64,000 nucleotides of DNA from Helopsaltes ochotensis (Eukaryota; Chordata; Aves; Passeriformes; Locustellidae), in contig VXBM01000215.1 of the NCBI GenBank assembly GCA_013400155.1, positions 690,985 to 754,984 of the forward strand, given 5' to 3'. A program made the position numbers and the translations under genes. The notes beneath the pieces are model-generated. The model made no database searches and was not told the origin of the DNA. It worked only from the letters and a program-made list of their open reading frames with translations. Numbering within the stretch: the stretch's first letter is position 1; every line of letters starts with the position of its first letter. This document shows, one piece after another, positions 49,201 through 61,460 of this stretch.

Positions 49201-49387
49201 GGATATATCACACTGCCTCTCTGAGCTGTTTGAGTTGAGGAAGTTGTCCGTGGCTTAGTTTCCTTTCCCTCTCTGTACTATTGAAACAGGAAGCTAGTGA
49301 GCCGAAGCTGGCTGATCGTTACACACAGACACACAGGCGGCTCTGGCAGCTCCTGTGTTGGCATTCAGCTTTCCTCCAGCTCCAGCA
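49201..49387 (+). promoter_or_regulatory. INPP5D: INPP5D proximal promoter / 5' UTR with ETS (PU.1-like) sites
   Basis: Upstream of the INPP5D ATG lie GAGGAAGT (49237-49244, a PU.1-type ETS core), a TTTCCTTTCCCTC pyrimidine stretch (from 49259) and CAGGAAGC (49287-49294, another ETS core). No TATA box or CpG island is apparent. ETS-dependent, TATA-less promoters are typical of myeloid and lymphoid genes, and SHIP1 is mainly haematopoietic. The transcription start is not determinable here. Confidence 0.5.
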
Positions 49388-49521
49388 ATGGATCAGTGCT
49401 GGTACCACGGCAACATCACTCGCTCCAGAGCTGAGGACCTGCTCTCCAAAGTAGGCAAGGACGGCAGCTTCCTTGTGCGGGCCAGTGAGTCAATCGCTTC
49501 GGCATATGCACTCTGCGTGCT
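49388..49521 (+). CDS. INPP5D: INPP5D (SHIP1) coding exon 1, SH2 domain N-terminal half
   Basis: SHIP1 is an SH2-containing inositol 5-phosphatase that turns PI(3,4,5)P3 into PI(3,4)P2 at the membrane of blood cells, damping receptor signals through ITIM-bearing receptors. The ATG at 49388 opens 44 codons and two bases, MDQCWYHGNITRSRAEDLLS and onwards, ending GTGCT|GTAAGT in phase 2. Human SHIP1 is recalled as beginning MVPCWNHGNITRSKAEELLS, so the start is secure. The GSFLVRAS motif contains the phosphotyrosine-binding arginine (Arg31 by count). The SH2 domain begins at residue 5, which is the family arrangement. Confidence 0.97.
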
Positions 49522-52500
49522 GTAAGTACAGCGTTCACCGCGCCCTCAGCCCACGCTGCTGTCCCTGCTGGGCAGGGGTCACCCCTTCCTCCTCCCCAGC
49601 ACAAACAGGTGCTCTACTCACTGGGAAGGTGTAGCCCTCATCAGAACACAGCTGGTTTTACCAGACTGGGCCATGGCGTGGGGAAGGGTTAGGAGCCAGG
49701 CTGAATAAACCCGTAGCTATGTCCTGCTGTACTGCTCATGCTGCTCTTGCCCCTGATTCAAAAGGAGAGAATGGTCAAAGGTACTGTTGCTGTGCTCTGA
49801 GAGAAAATAACCTCTTGAACTTCTGGAGTGTCTTAACAACTTGGGTCAAGTATTTATCTTTAGTGACCCTAGTCCTAAGCCTGGGACCTTCTAGGCACTT
49901 TTCTTGCTCTGGTTCAGTGTATGTTTGAGCTCCCTGCTTGTACAGTGTTGCATTCAGCAAAAGGCTTGAAATAGTTCCTGTAGCTGTGCATAGTATACCC
50001 AGTACAGCAGAGAGCCCACCTGCGTCATTAATATGGCTCATGGGGTAAACATTTCATGTGGGAAATAGGGAGAGAAGTCCTGGCAGCCCTGATCCCCCCA
50101 TTCTGGGTTAGGTCAGGGACCAGAGAGCAAGGCCTCCTGCCCTGGGTTTGTGAGGGGCAGGTTTTTTTTCCTGAAGACAAGAGAGCAGGGGTGAGAGGAG
50201 ACTGAAGTCAATAGGTAAAATCTGAGACATTTGACTTCATCTTACAGTTGCTCCTTGCTTAGGAGAGATCAAGAGAGCCCTCGCGAGACCCTATCAGATC
50301 TTCTTTGCTGCCATTTTGCATCAGATCAATGAAACTCATTTCATCTTTACCCCACATTATATTACAAGCAGGTTTCTCATTTTCTGTCTGAAAGTATATT
50401 TCTTGTACTGGTGAAGGTGGTGGTGCTGTTTATAACTCTGGGCTAACTGCTTGTCTCTGAGGACAGATTCTGGTGACAGCACTGTATGCTGCTGAGCAGC
50501 ATAGGGCTGGGTAACTGCCTCGTGGGCGTAGGTGTTGGACTGCCAGGGAACGGTGGCTGGGGAGTGGGAGTCGTCACAAGGTGCAGAGAGCCTCGGTGCT
50601 TCCCTGTTAAGATGCTTGTAACAACACGGAAGAGTTTTATCTTTCTGGACGGAGCAGAGAAGGAAGGGCAGCTGCAGATGAATAGTCAGTACTAGCAGGA
50701 GGGAGGAGAGATAATCCTGTAACAGGGGCTGAGGGCCCAAGTGGTCAGTCAGGGAACAATTTACTAGAACAGACTGTTGCTTCCATGGAACAATTTTAGT
50801 ATTACACCATTGACTTGACCTGTAACCCGTATGTACACAAAATATTTTCACCGAGTGATGGTGGGGATTATAGAAAGGGAAGGTGCTCTAAAAATGCCTG
50901 CTAACATGCATTTGCATAAGTTTTTCCATTGTAAATGTTTATGCAGTCAGCTTTGAAAGCCTTTTGTGACTTGAGAGACATGGGATCAGGAAATAGAAAC
51001 AATATAATGACCATGATTTTCTGAACCGGGAGCCAAAGGTTATATTCTTAAATCCATTCTGAGGTAGCTAATATGAACAGCTTGATTAAAGAACTGGGGA
51101 GCGCCCAGCCTTGCCAGCCAAGAGCAGCTGGATCAGAGGTGCGAAGGGCTGGCATTAATTACAGTCTGGGAAACGTCACACAGACTGCTGTCAAGCAATC
51201 TGACAAGCTTTCAGCTTATGCTGGTTTGCAGTTAGTTTGTGAAGAAGTGGTGAATAAGTCTTTCCCTCTGAATGTTGTCTCCAAAAAATGGGCAATTTTG
51301 CTGAAGCTGAAAACTTCCTCAGAGATGTATCAGTTTCAGCTGTGCTATTCACTGGGAGGTGTTTGAAGTTTGAGCTCTTCAGTTACTTCTGTTTAAAAAA
51401 TAGAGACGCTGGAGATAAAGGAATGGGAAAGTGGGGAATTGAAAGGCTGACTGCAAATTGTTTCCACAAAAGAGAGTTATGTTGAAAAGGAGCAGGTGTC
51501 AACTGTGTATACATATGGAAAACAAAAAACCATGAAATTTTCTCTTAAAAAGAAATGCCATATTCTACAAAGCTGCAATATTTATTCCACAGATCAATAA
51601 AGATCCAGCAAAAACATTTATTATTATAATATCATAGAGTGAAATAATGATTTCCTTGAAGAGCTGCTTTAGAAAAACAGGGTTTGTATAAATATAGACA
51701 AGTAGGGGAGGTGTATTTGCAGAGCCTTTTAAGAGTGCCTTGCCTCCTTTTCTGAAATTTAGAGCAGCAGTATTTAGAGAGTGAAAAGCTGGGGAATGCT
51801 CCTCCCCCTGCACGGCTTTCCCCTGTTCAGGCCACACTGCCCCATAAAAGGCAAGAAGCAAAGGCCTTTTCCTCCTCCTTTCCCTGTGCCTAAGTCATTT
51901 GACCTGCCAATTTATTGACAAGAAATAGGCTCTTTTGCTCACCTGGAGGGAAATGCCTGAATCCTGAAATCCGAAAGAGCCTGTTTAGTGTTCCCTGCAG
52001 CTTAACTTGTACCATTCCTCCAGGGGATCTTCTGTTGGCAGTTCATTCATGAATGGCCGCAGGACTAACAATTTTAGAGGGGACACTCAAGGACCAGCTG
52101 CAGCTTTGGGACCCCTCTAAGAGGACCCTGCCTGTGAGATGCCATTTCCAATGCCATGTCTCTCTCATGATGCACTTGGCTTTGGCCTAGCACAGCAGCC
52201 CAGTTTAGTGCTCCAGACTCTCCCAATATGCATACCTGTGCATAAAAACATACAAGTAGGAGAGGAAGGGGAAAATGCCCGCCTTGTCACACTGTTACCT
52301 GCTCTGGTTGGTTGAGAGGAAGATGACAAGTACTTGGAGACTTGTTTAAACTGAGGTGATGTTTTTACCTTCCACATGGACAGCCTGAACAATGGCTGAG
52401 CACTTCTGAACTCAACCCAGCTTTTAGGGAGGATCTAGGATGTGACGGTAACTGGGACTGCATAACTTGACAGTCAGGACGCCGAGGAGAGGAAGCCTAA

Positions 52501-54287
52501 GGGTAAAAATGGAGCAAGAGTCCCAGTCTCCTCCACCCACACACACTAAATTAGGGGACTGGCAAGGAGGATTCCTGCTTTTGATCCTAGGACTGCTCCT
52601 CCCTTCTCCTGACTCACCCAACTGCCCTTCTTTCATTGTTCTTATACTGATCTTACTTGTCCTCAGCTTAAACCTCTTATGACAGAGCAGTACGGTCTGT
52701 GTGATGGGGCACTTTCTGTGAAGGCCGCGTGAGGCTCTTCTTGTGAGCAAGAGCCACTGGGCTGCTTCATTTATCAGTTTCATAATCTCCACACACAAAT
52801 TGTCTCTGCTGCATGAATAATTCTGCTTAGTCCTATTTGCATATCAATAGGAGTAAATGGTGTAAGAGGGCTGCATTGACACATAAAAACAAACCCCATA
52901 TCCTTCCTTGGGGCATATCCTCACCTGGCACTGATTGCCCTGGTATTGGTGAAATTAGCAGTGCTGTAGCTGCTCTACAGTTGGAGATCTTCTGCATCCT
53001 TTGCATTAATGCTATCAAAAGACACATGTTCATGTGGATACATGACCCAATCCTCCAGACATCCTGAAAAAACTGAGCTATGATCTACGAGGAATTTATT
53101 TTCATTTCCAATGTCTCTTTGTGACTCCTCGTATAAGGCTGCCTGAAATCCTGGCAGTCTCCTTTCTCCTGTGTGGAATGATTCTGAAAGGCATATGATG
53201 AACAGACTCACATCACAACTCTAAGAGAGTTTATTAGGATAATAATAGGGTAAACATTAGGATGTTTATTGATTTGCCTGATCTCCCCAGCTGAGGGGCT
53301 GACCTCTGCCCACATGTTGTGACAATTCCACAGGTACTGCAGTGTTTCTGTTACAACCAAGGAAGATCTGAGTGTACATTCTGTTCTTTGTTTTGAGGAA
53401 GAAGGGGTTGAACAAGCACCTTTTGCTGGCTCAAAGCGATATTGTATCTTTTAAGGACTTTGCAGATGACTTAAAAGATTTGATCAATCTATTGTTGTGA
53501 GAAAGATAAAAATATATTTTCTAGTCAATACTTCTTGGGTGAACTGCCCAAAGCTCAGCTTCCTGCTGAGGAAGGCCAAGCTTACAGTGCTGTTGAGGCT
53601 TCCCTTGGACTCCTGTGCATTGATGTGACCCTCCACTGAACACAAGACTCCTCAATCCCCCTTTAAATAAGAATCTAATTGAATTTAACTGGAACAAAAT
53701 GTTTGTTGTGGATACTCTACAGAAGCAGAGGTACAGTGTGCATCCACACCAGGATGGTGAGATGGGTTGTTATTTAGGATTTGTGAATAAAAATGTGCCT
53801 GGCAATCAGCTGTTGTACTGTGATTTAGCTGAAACACATTATTTGCTTTTTCCAATACAAGTCAATGCACTAGCCCTTCAGTGTACTCATTTATTGTTGA
53901 TTTTGGCCCTTTGGCTTTTGGATTTCTGCTTTTTCATTTCTTCCTGAGACGCCTGCTCTACTGACAGCTAGAGCCACTTGGTGTTTTCTCTCTTTCCGGC
54001 CAGAAGAAGAGTGGAATAACTCCCTCTGAGCTAATGCTGATATCACTTTCTGCAGTGACATCTGCAAGCTGATGTTCCTGTTTCAGTGACTAGGAACACT
54101 TCAGGTTTGTGTTAGTCCACAGACTCCAGGGAAAGAAAGTAAGAAAGAGAAATGGTGTAAAACCCCTTGTGCATGAAACAATCTTTGTGTCTCAGGTTTT
54201 TCCAATGTCCTTTCTCATGGGGAGGGATGCCATGGTGAGATTCCCTTCTGGGCATGGTTTAACTATATCACCTGTGGTCTGTTCCAG
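49522..54287 (+). other. INPP5D: INPP5D intron 1
   Basis: This 4.8-kb phase-2 intron runs from GTAAGT to TCTGTTCCAG. No other exon is seen. Two exact octamer motifs (ATTTGCAT at 50910-50917 and 52835-52842) are of possible interest because INPP5D is active in B cells. Chance occurrence cannot be excluded. The frame at 51073-51366 (97 codons, plus) has no family match. Confidence 0.85.
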
Positions 54288-54351
54288 GTACCGAAATTGT
54301 GTTTATACCTACCGAATTCTGCCCGATAAAGAAAATAAGCTAATTGTTCAG
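54288..54351 (+). CDS. INPP5D: INPP5D (SHIP1) coding exon 2, SH2 domain continuation
   Basis: This 64-bp exon has acceptor CTGTTCCAG and donor GTTCAG|GTAAGC. Its first base completes the leucine codon split by intron 1 (CT|G). It then encodes 21 residues, YRNCVYTYRILPDKENKLIV plus Q. The first 12 residues are identical to human SHIP1 as recalled (YRNCVYTYRILP), and the loop after it has diverged. It ends in phase 0. The remainder of the SH2 domain (family ASEGVSMRFF and onwards) is not in the window. Confidence 0.96.
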
Positions 54352-57300
54352 GTAAGCCATCTCTCTACTATTTGGTCCCACAAAAATGCACTTGAGAACT
54401 GCTGGTTTTCAAAGTAATTCTAACACCAACTGAAAAAAAACCAAAACAAAAAATCCCAACTAAAACCAAAACCAAACAGATATAAGGAATCAAACTAATG
54501 TCAGGGCAGCACAGCGCTGGTCTCCAGTCCACTGCTGTGGAGATTTCAGTCTCTGGTCCAGTCCATAGCTGTGGCCAGACTCTTTATTAAAAAGACACAT
54601 GCCTTCAATTCAGTTGCACAGCCATGTTTGATGTAACTGAAAAGTTCAGTATGTGGAATAACTTTTCCTCTGAAGCCAACTTCTTATCAATACATCATAG
54701 ATCTTTTAAATTCAAAATTGCAGCACAGTTGCTGCACCATGCAGCACCCAGAGAATGTAAATTGAGTTCTGGTCTCAAGATCCAGAAGGTACCAAGATTG
54801 AGGGCAGAAGTTTCAGATGTTCAGTTTATTCCTATTTTGATTTAGAAGCCTAATTGAGCCATTTCCCCTTGTGGTGCCACCTCTCAACCCCTTTATTTTT
54901 TTAATATAAATCATGAAACTTGGGATAGGAGGAAGGCATGGTTTCCTACAGCCCCAAGAATTGGACATGGGTTTACTGGGCAACAGCTGGGGCTGCAGCC
55001 GACCCATGCTTTTGGCACAGTCAGTGCTGCATGGGCATTCCCTGGTAAACAGAGTGGAAATGCCCATGCTACCCAGTCTGCCTTGCTAGTCAGAGTGCTT
55101 CTACAATAATTCCTTCCCATTTTAGATGACAGCTAGCTTCCCACACTAGAAATCATATTTCTACTAACTTCATGAGCACCCGCACCATGTTAGTTGTGTA
55201 TTTCCTCATGTGCTTTGGGGTTATCAGTGTTTCTTTGAGATCTCCACTAAGAGGCAGCATATCTGAAACGAGAGTCACGAGTTAGTGAGAACAGCTGCAT
55301 GCTGGCAGCTTGCCTTTAGCTCTGGGATTTTGGTAAGAATGGTGGATTGTGTGTCCTGTTTGCATACATCCAGCTTGACTCCTTCAAGGCCCACCTTTGG
55401 GTAGCTCGGGCTGTTCTCAGGAGCCCCACTCAGATACAGCTGTGCACAGACACAGCTGCATTGCCTCCAAGGCTAATTCCAGGCTCTTGGTGCTGTGCTC
55501 CAGATGACTGTGTGCCCAGGGCCAGGCACCATGGCCCTGTTGGCCTTGACAGGTGGATTCCTCAGAGCCATTGAGATTCTTCTGCCTCACTTGCACTTCT
55601 GTTTCTGAGGAGGAACTGACAGCAGGATTCTATTCTGGACTTGACCTGGGTCTTATTGTTACTCTGGCATGTTGCCAGAGTTCATCCCTTTTCCTAGAGC
55701 ACTGGGTGACACTCTGCAGAGGAACTTGTGCAGGCTCAGCCGGATGTTAGCCTGGGACCAGCACCCAGCTGGAGCTGGTAACTTGCCATTCTCACCTGGC
55801 TCCACACACTGTGCTGTAGGCTCTTTATAGTGATACTTGATATTCCCCCAACTTCTGATATATCCCAGCCATTCTGTCCTAGAGTATGTTTTGGTGCATA
55901 GTGCTGGTGTGGTGTGGTGGTGGTAACAGCCCAGAAGGTGATATATGGTTTATCTATGACAATGCCCAGAGCAGCTGCAGGGATCAGGGCCTCACTGTGC
56001 CAGAGAGCTCACAGATAGAGCCCCACAAACAGGGAGAGTGTTGGGGAACACCTGAGGCCCAGGCAATGGGCACAATTATATATGTCCCCCACCAGATCTG
56101 TGGCAGGGCTGGCATGGGACCCTGGCACTGCTAATAGTTCCTTGCTCCTTACACTGGCAGCAGTATGATGAGGGGAACTTGTGGAACCCTAATTCTGAAT
56201 AACTTATGGGTATGAGTTTGACAGCTGCTTTGTCTTTTGGAAAACAAGCACAGAAATGGTCCTATGTTGGATTTTCCCTTGTGGGAGAGGAAGAAAGGTA
56301 GGCAGAGGGTATCTGCAAAGACAGACACACAGTCCCCCCTTTGTCCCTCTGTGCCCTGGGCAAGACCTGTCCCCTCCTCATCCCTCAGCTGCCCTGCTGC
56401 AGATCATGTGAGAAATGCTGGACGTGCAGCCTGGCCTGCAGCCTGTTCTAACAGGACACAGATGCCAGGAGTGACAGGAGAATTTGAAACCTGAGCAGAG
56501 AGCAGTGTACCTGTGTGCAGCCACTCGCTGGAGAGCGTTGGGGAACAGGCTGTTCACGGCACCTGCCAGTGAAGGTCTGTGCAAGGAGTTCTGTGCGTTA
56601 CAACCCAGGAAGATGCAAGTTGCGCTTTCCAATTTGTACTGGATTCATGTTTGTTTCTGCTGTGACAAAGGGTTTGTTTTCATGTGCAACTCTTCTCTGC
56701 AGAGTTGTACATGTACAATGCTCAGAGCACTGCAGCCATAAGAAATCTGTGTTTCTTTCTGCTGTAGTAATGGGCAGCTCTCATGCTGGATCAAGGTTTA
56801 TGAACAAGAAATTTGTAAGGTTCTCTTGGGCCCCATGTTGTGATTGTGAGGAATTTCTCTTGTTCCTATGTCACAGAATGCAGAGGGACTGTGGTGGAGT
56901 ACATTTGTAAGCTGGGATGCCAAGAGCTGTAGGTTGAATATCAAGAGTAAGCTAAATAAAATGTGTTGTTAGCTCATGTTTTGAAGTCACGACACCTCCT
57001 GCTTTGTGCTGCCTTATTCCAGTTCTTGGTACAATGTTCTAGCTGGCCCAGGCTTTTTCTTGGTCACTTGTGTTGCCCTGATTTTCAGCCTTCTGATGTG
57101 TTTTCGTTTCTGTAACAGAGTTCTCACACTTTCAAGTATCAACAAATGGTTTGTTTTCATTCTTTCATGGAGGAGGAGAGAGTTGATGGACTGTTGGTCT
57201 GACCTGTGTGTTGGAGAGGTGGCAGCTTCACCCTCCAATCCATGGTCACCTTTGTAATTCTATAAAATGTCAAAGGTGTAAATAAAAACTTCTTCTTCCT

Positions 57301-59949
57301 TCCAGCACGAGTCAGCATGTAGGTGCCGTTCTTTCCTGTCTCCTATCTCAACATACTTGTCTATTGATTTTAGGATAAAACAAAATCTACTTCATATGTC
57401 TTAAAAAATCAGATTTTTGAAAAGATTTCTTCTTTGCAAGGATGTAAAAGCTATTAAATAGGGTGGAATGTGGATATTTAAAAAAATCCAATTAAAAAAG
57501 GAAAAAGTCTGTTAATCCTATGGAACTAGATCAGGTGTTAAATTAATACAGCAATTAGTAGATGGTTCTCGTTTCTCGTTTTATAGAAATTATATAGGAA
57601 AGATTCAATACTCAATCTTGAGATTAGCCTGTATTTGTTACAAATATGAGCCCTGATTATCAATGTGACCTTTTTTTCACCTACACAGTTCTCCTTCCTA
57701 ATAAAAGGGCTGTCTTCCTGCCCAGATTTGGGCTGTTGTCTTCAGGAATTTTTCTTGATGACAGCAGGTTTAGAAGATCTGTAATATCACAGCTACATAC
57801 ACAGCACATGACAGCTCTCCCTCTGCCACTCTGTGGAGGTTCTTCACCCTTAAAGCTGCAAGTTACATTACTTTTTTGTTACGTCTTGGAGAGTACATTT
57901 CATTTTTCTTGAGTCTGGTCCCACCCTAGTGGAATGATAGTGTAATTTTTTTGCATGGTTAAATTAACTGTTCAAAGACAGGTGGCAGAAAGGGAAGTAC
58001 ATATTTTTTCATGCAAAGGTGCACTTTTGCATTCAGACTGAAGAAAAAAATATTGGCTATATGTCCTTCCAGTGTTTTGTGGCATGGTTTGTGATCTGCC
58101 ATTGGGATTCTACATCTGCAGCACCTTTACAGCAGTTAGCATGGTAGGGAATTTCTCTTGCCTGCCATATCTGGAATTCCAAAACATAGTGAGCTATAGA
58201 GGTCACTGTCACAGGCTGTTTTCTTTAGACACAAATAGATTTTTTGCCTTTCTTTTCTGATGAATTTTCTCCTTTCATTACTTGAGACTTCAGAATATAG
58301 GAAAGCATGGTATGGAGGAATCAAACTTGCATCCTGCTGATGAAAACATTTAAGGAAGGAGGGTAGGCGTAGTGAAAACCCCTTGAAATACAGGATCTGT
58401 AACAGCAAGTAGAGATCTTTAGGCTGAGTCATCAAGATAGTCATCAAGATATCCCTGCTAGTTTGCAAACTCTTGCTGTAATAAGAAGAACAGGAAGAGA
58501 GCAAAAAATACAGTTGCACAGAGATCCAGAAGCAGGGGCAGGAGGCTGGAAATAACTACCCCTGAGTGAGCTCAGCTGCTGCCTGCCTGTGGGCAAGTCA
58601 CAGCTGGGATACTTCACTTTCTTCTCTGTGAAAACAGATATGATTTTCTCTTGTTCCAATAGGGAGACACAATTAATGTGTAGTTATTGAATGTTTGGAG
58701 ATTAGCTAAATGTAATCATGTTTGTGCAAAGAGGGGTGAAGCAGAAAAGGAATCCTTGGTCATCGCAGGCTCAAACTAAACACTGGAGACAAACTGAAGA
58801 CACTAAAATTGCCTTTCTCAACTAGGCATCTATGGTCAGTTCTTGCCATCCAGATTCACAGAAGATATAACTTTCCTGTGCTGTCACTGAAAGCATCTCA
58901 TTTATTCAACTCGCTGAGGTGTCAATATGACCCTCATCAGTGCCCACTCTGCATTCCTTATGACCTTAGCATCCCCTCCACAATTGGGAAACTTGCCCAG
59001 TTGAGGATTGGGTTACTGAAAATAATTTTAAACATCCATCCCTGGCTGCCCTTACCAGGATCAGAGGATGTGTGTGATACATCACTATTCATCCCCCCTC
59101 ATTTTGGACAGGCAAAGCTGTCATGTAGTCAAAAGCCAAGTTTTACGTATCTGTAGTCAGCGGTAAAGAAATCAGTTTCTCATCTGGGAGGGCTAAACCG
59201 TCCTTGGTAGGTCCTGTCTCTGTTGTCTAAAGATAACCCCCATAAACTGCCAACCTTGGCAGGCTGCAGTCAGGTGAGGATATTCCCAGTACAACTGACT
59301 CTAGTTCCATGTAAGAAGGGGCTGAGGTCAAGAGCTGCTGTTGAAAACCTGTGGTACTACCCCTGCCTGATGCTTTACCCTCTATTGCCTTTATATACTT
59401 CACCTTCAAAGAGTCACTGCTAAGAATATAACCTGCCTCATGAGTGAGGATGCTTGAAAGAGGTGCTGAGAAGGAACAAGACACTGGTCTTGGCTGGTCA
59501 GTGAATATGGATTGGAACAGGGTAGGGCAGATTTTTATGTCCTTTGATTTCTGGTGTATCTCAAACAGGAGTTCACAGCTCGTATTATCTGCTGGTGCAG
59601 TGAAATCAATAATTTCTCAGGGACAGCTAGATTGCATCTTATGTTCTGCTTGTAGTCTGACAGACAATATTTCACAGGTAATTTGCAGGATCAAGCACTG
59701 GCCTCCTGCCACTGTGTGTGTAGGCTGGGGGAGATATCCTGATGGACAGATGGCAACACTGCACAAACAGGGCTGACACCAAATATGTCCTTTGTAAAAG
59801 CCGCTGAGATAGTGAACCTAGTAGTTAGTTACAGAAGCAGCTTTGTCTTGTGGATAAAGGTGAAGTCTCCTAAAGAAACTGGGGCACCTGCAAATCAGCC
59901 TTTCGGTAGCACGTGCAAACTCACCTTGAGTCCTGTGGGCAATTTCAGG

Positions 59950-60418
59950 TACCGTAATATAAAAAAGAAACTATTGGAGAGTGCCCAGAGGAGGCCATGA
60001 AGATGGTGAAGCATCTGGAGGGGCCATATGAGGTGTGGCTGAGGCAACTTGATCTGTTCAGCTTGAGCAGAGGAGACTGCAGGGAGATTCATCGCAGTTG
60101 CAACTTCCTTGTGAGGGGAAGAGCAGGGACAGGTACTGATCTCTTCACTCTGGTGACCAGTGGCAGGACCCAAGGGAACAGCTGGAGCTGTGTCAGGGAA
60201 GGATCAGGTTGGATATCAGGAAAAGGTTCTTCCCCCAGGGGGTGGTGGGGCACTGAACAGGTTCCCCAGGGAATGGTGACAACCCCAAGGCTGCCAGAGC
60301 TCCAGGAGTATTTGGACAATGCTCCCAGGCACAGGGCGGGGTGTTCGTGCAGGACCAGGTGTTGGACTTGATGATTCTATGGGTCCCTTCCAGCTCAGCA
60401 TATTCCATGGTTCTCTGG

Positions 60419-60421
<3 letters not shown>
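59950..60421 (+). mobile_element. CR1-type LINE, 3' tail fragment
   Basis: The sequence follows the order of avian CR1 3' ends: TTGGAGAGTGCCCAGAGGAGG, then AGCATCTGGAGGGGCC, TGTTCAGCTTGAGCAGAGGAGACTGC, CAGTGGCAGGACCCAAGGG, AGGTTGGATATCAGGAAAAGGTTCTTC, and finally GGACTTGATGATTCTATGGG with CCCTTCCAGCTC. These are quoted as separate short landmarks read by eye. The element is 5'-truncated, as nearly all CR1 copies are, carries many substitutions and has no coding capacity. It lies in sense orientation in INPP5D intron 2 and is followed directly by a TA repeat. Confidence 0.85.

Positions 60422-60423
<2 letters not shown>

Positions 60424-60460
<37 letters not shown>
60424..60460 (+). repeat. 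(TA)n microsatellite
   Basis: This is about 18 uninterrupted AT units right after the CR1 tail, followed by AT-rich sequence to about 60490. It may have grown from the CR1 3' end. Confidence 0.95.
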
Positions 60461-60466
<6 letters not shown>

Positions 60467-61229
60467 TATTTTTATTCTAATATATAATGTGCTATATCCT
60501 GTGCTGTGTGTCAGTCTGCCCTTGGCCTGAGGAAGGTGCAGCCTCATCATGCTTTTGTGTGGGCATGACCTGGTGCTTGACCAGATTTGGTTTCTTCCTT
60601 GTGTTACTCTCAAGTCTGCTCTTCCATTCATTCTTCTAGGTGAGCTCTTGCTTTAAGCCAGGTCCTGTCTTGAAACGTTGTGGGCTGCTAAGGACAGAGG
60701 CTCCAGCCACCCACAGTGCATTAAATGCTGCTTATACCTTTTGTCTGCCCCAGAGGAGAGGGCAGAAATAGAGCTTGCCTGGAGCAGAAGTAGGAAGCAC
60801 TTTATATTTTTGAGCAAAATGAAAAATTAAAAAAAAGAAGTGTTTTCACATGAAATGTTTTATTTTGGTTCTGAAATTTTCAAAAGTGATCACATTGTTG
60901 CCAGGATGTTGAAGAAAAGTGTTATTTCAGATGGAAAGATTGGATCACCCTTTTGAAAAAGTCCAGATAAGCAATTTTGAACTTGACACCTGCCTTCATT
61001 TGAAAGACAGGTGTCTGCCAAGGAAGGCGGGAACCTCCCTTAGAATGGAAAATATGACCCCCTACCCTCCAAAGTGTTATAACTTCAAAATTATGGGGCT
61101 TTCAAGCAAAGATACGGGAAAAGGAATAACAGTTCTTTACTAGAATGTGTCTATATATATATATGTATAAAACTAGACAAACTGAGAACAACAACAGCAG
61201 CAACAACAAACAAAACCAGAGATGAGTCC

Positions 61230-61460
61230 CAGCCTTCTCTCATTGGTGCAGTTCTTGCCCTGTTGGTGCAGTTCCGGGCACGGCCACCAGGGCCGCTGCT
61301 GACTCCCGGCCGGGCAGCAGCTGGGAGACGCTCCCTCCGGAGAGGGAGGGGAGGTCGGGGTCCCGGGTTTTCCCCTGAGGCACCCGAGTAGATGGTGAGG
61401 GTCCTTCCCAGTGAGATCAGGTGTTGATAAGGTCCCAGTCCCATGCTCTGTGACAAGCAG
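61230..61460. other. Small GC/CpG-rich island in INPP5D intron 2, unclassified
   Basis: A roughly 230-bp block is rich in G+C and CpG inside otherwise AT-rich intron. It begins after a TATATATATGTATAAAAC stretch (61153-61172) and an AAC/CAG-type run. The word TTGGTGCAGTTC is repeated at 61243 and 61263. It could be an internal promoter or enhancer, or part of a young CpG-rich repeat such as an LTR. I recognise no family. Confidence 0.4.

Noticed and set aside
56515..56910. 131-codon plus ORF in INPP5D intron 2
   Set aside because: Does not resemble the expected SHIP1 exons or any family I know; flanking frames are broken.
57282..57287. AATAAA signal in INPP5D intron 2
   Set aside because: AATAAA is frequent in AT-rich introns, and no upstream terminal exon could be identified.
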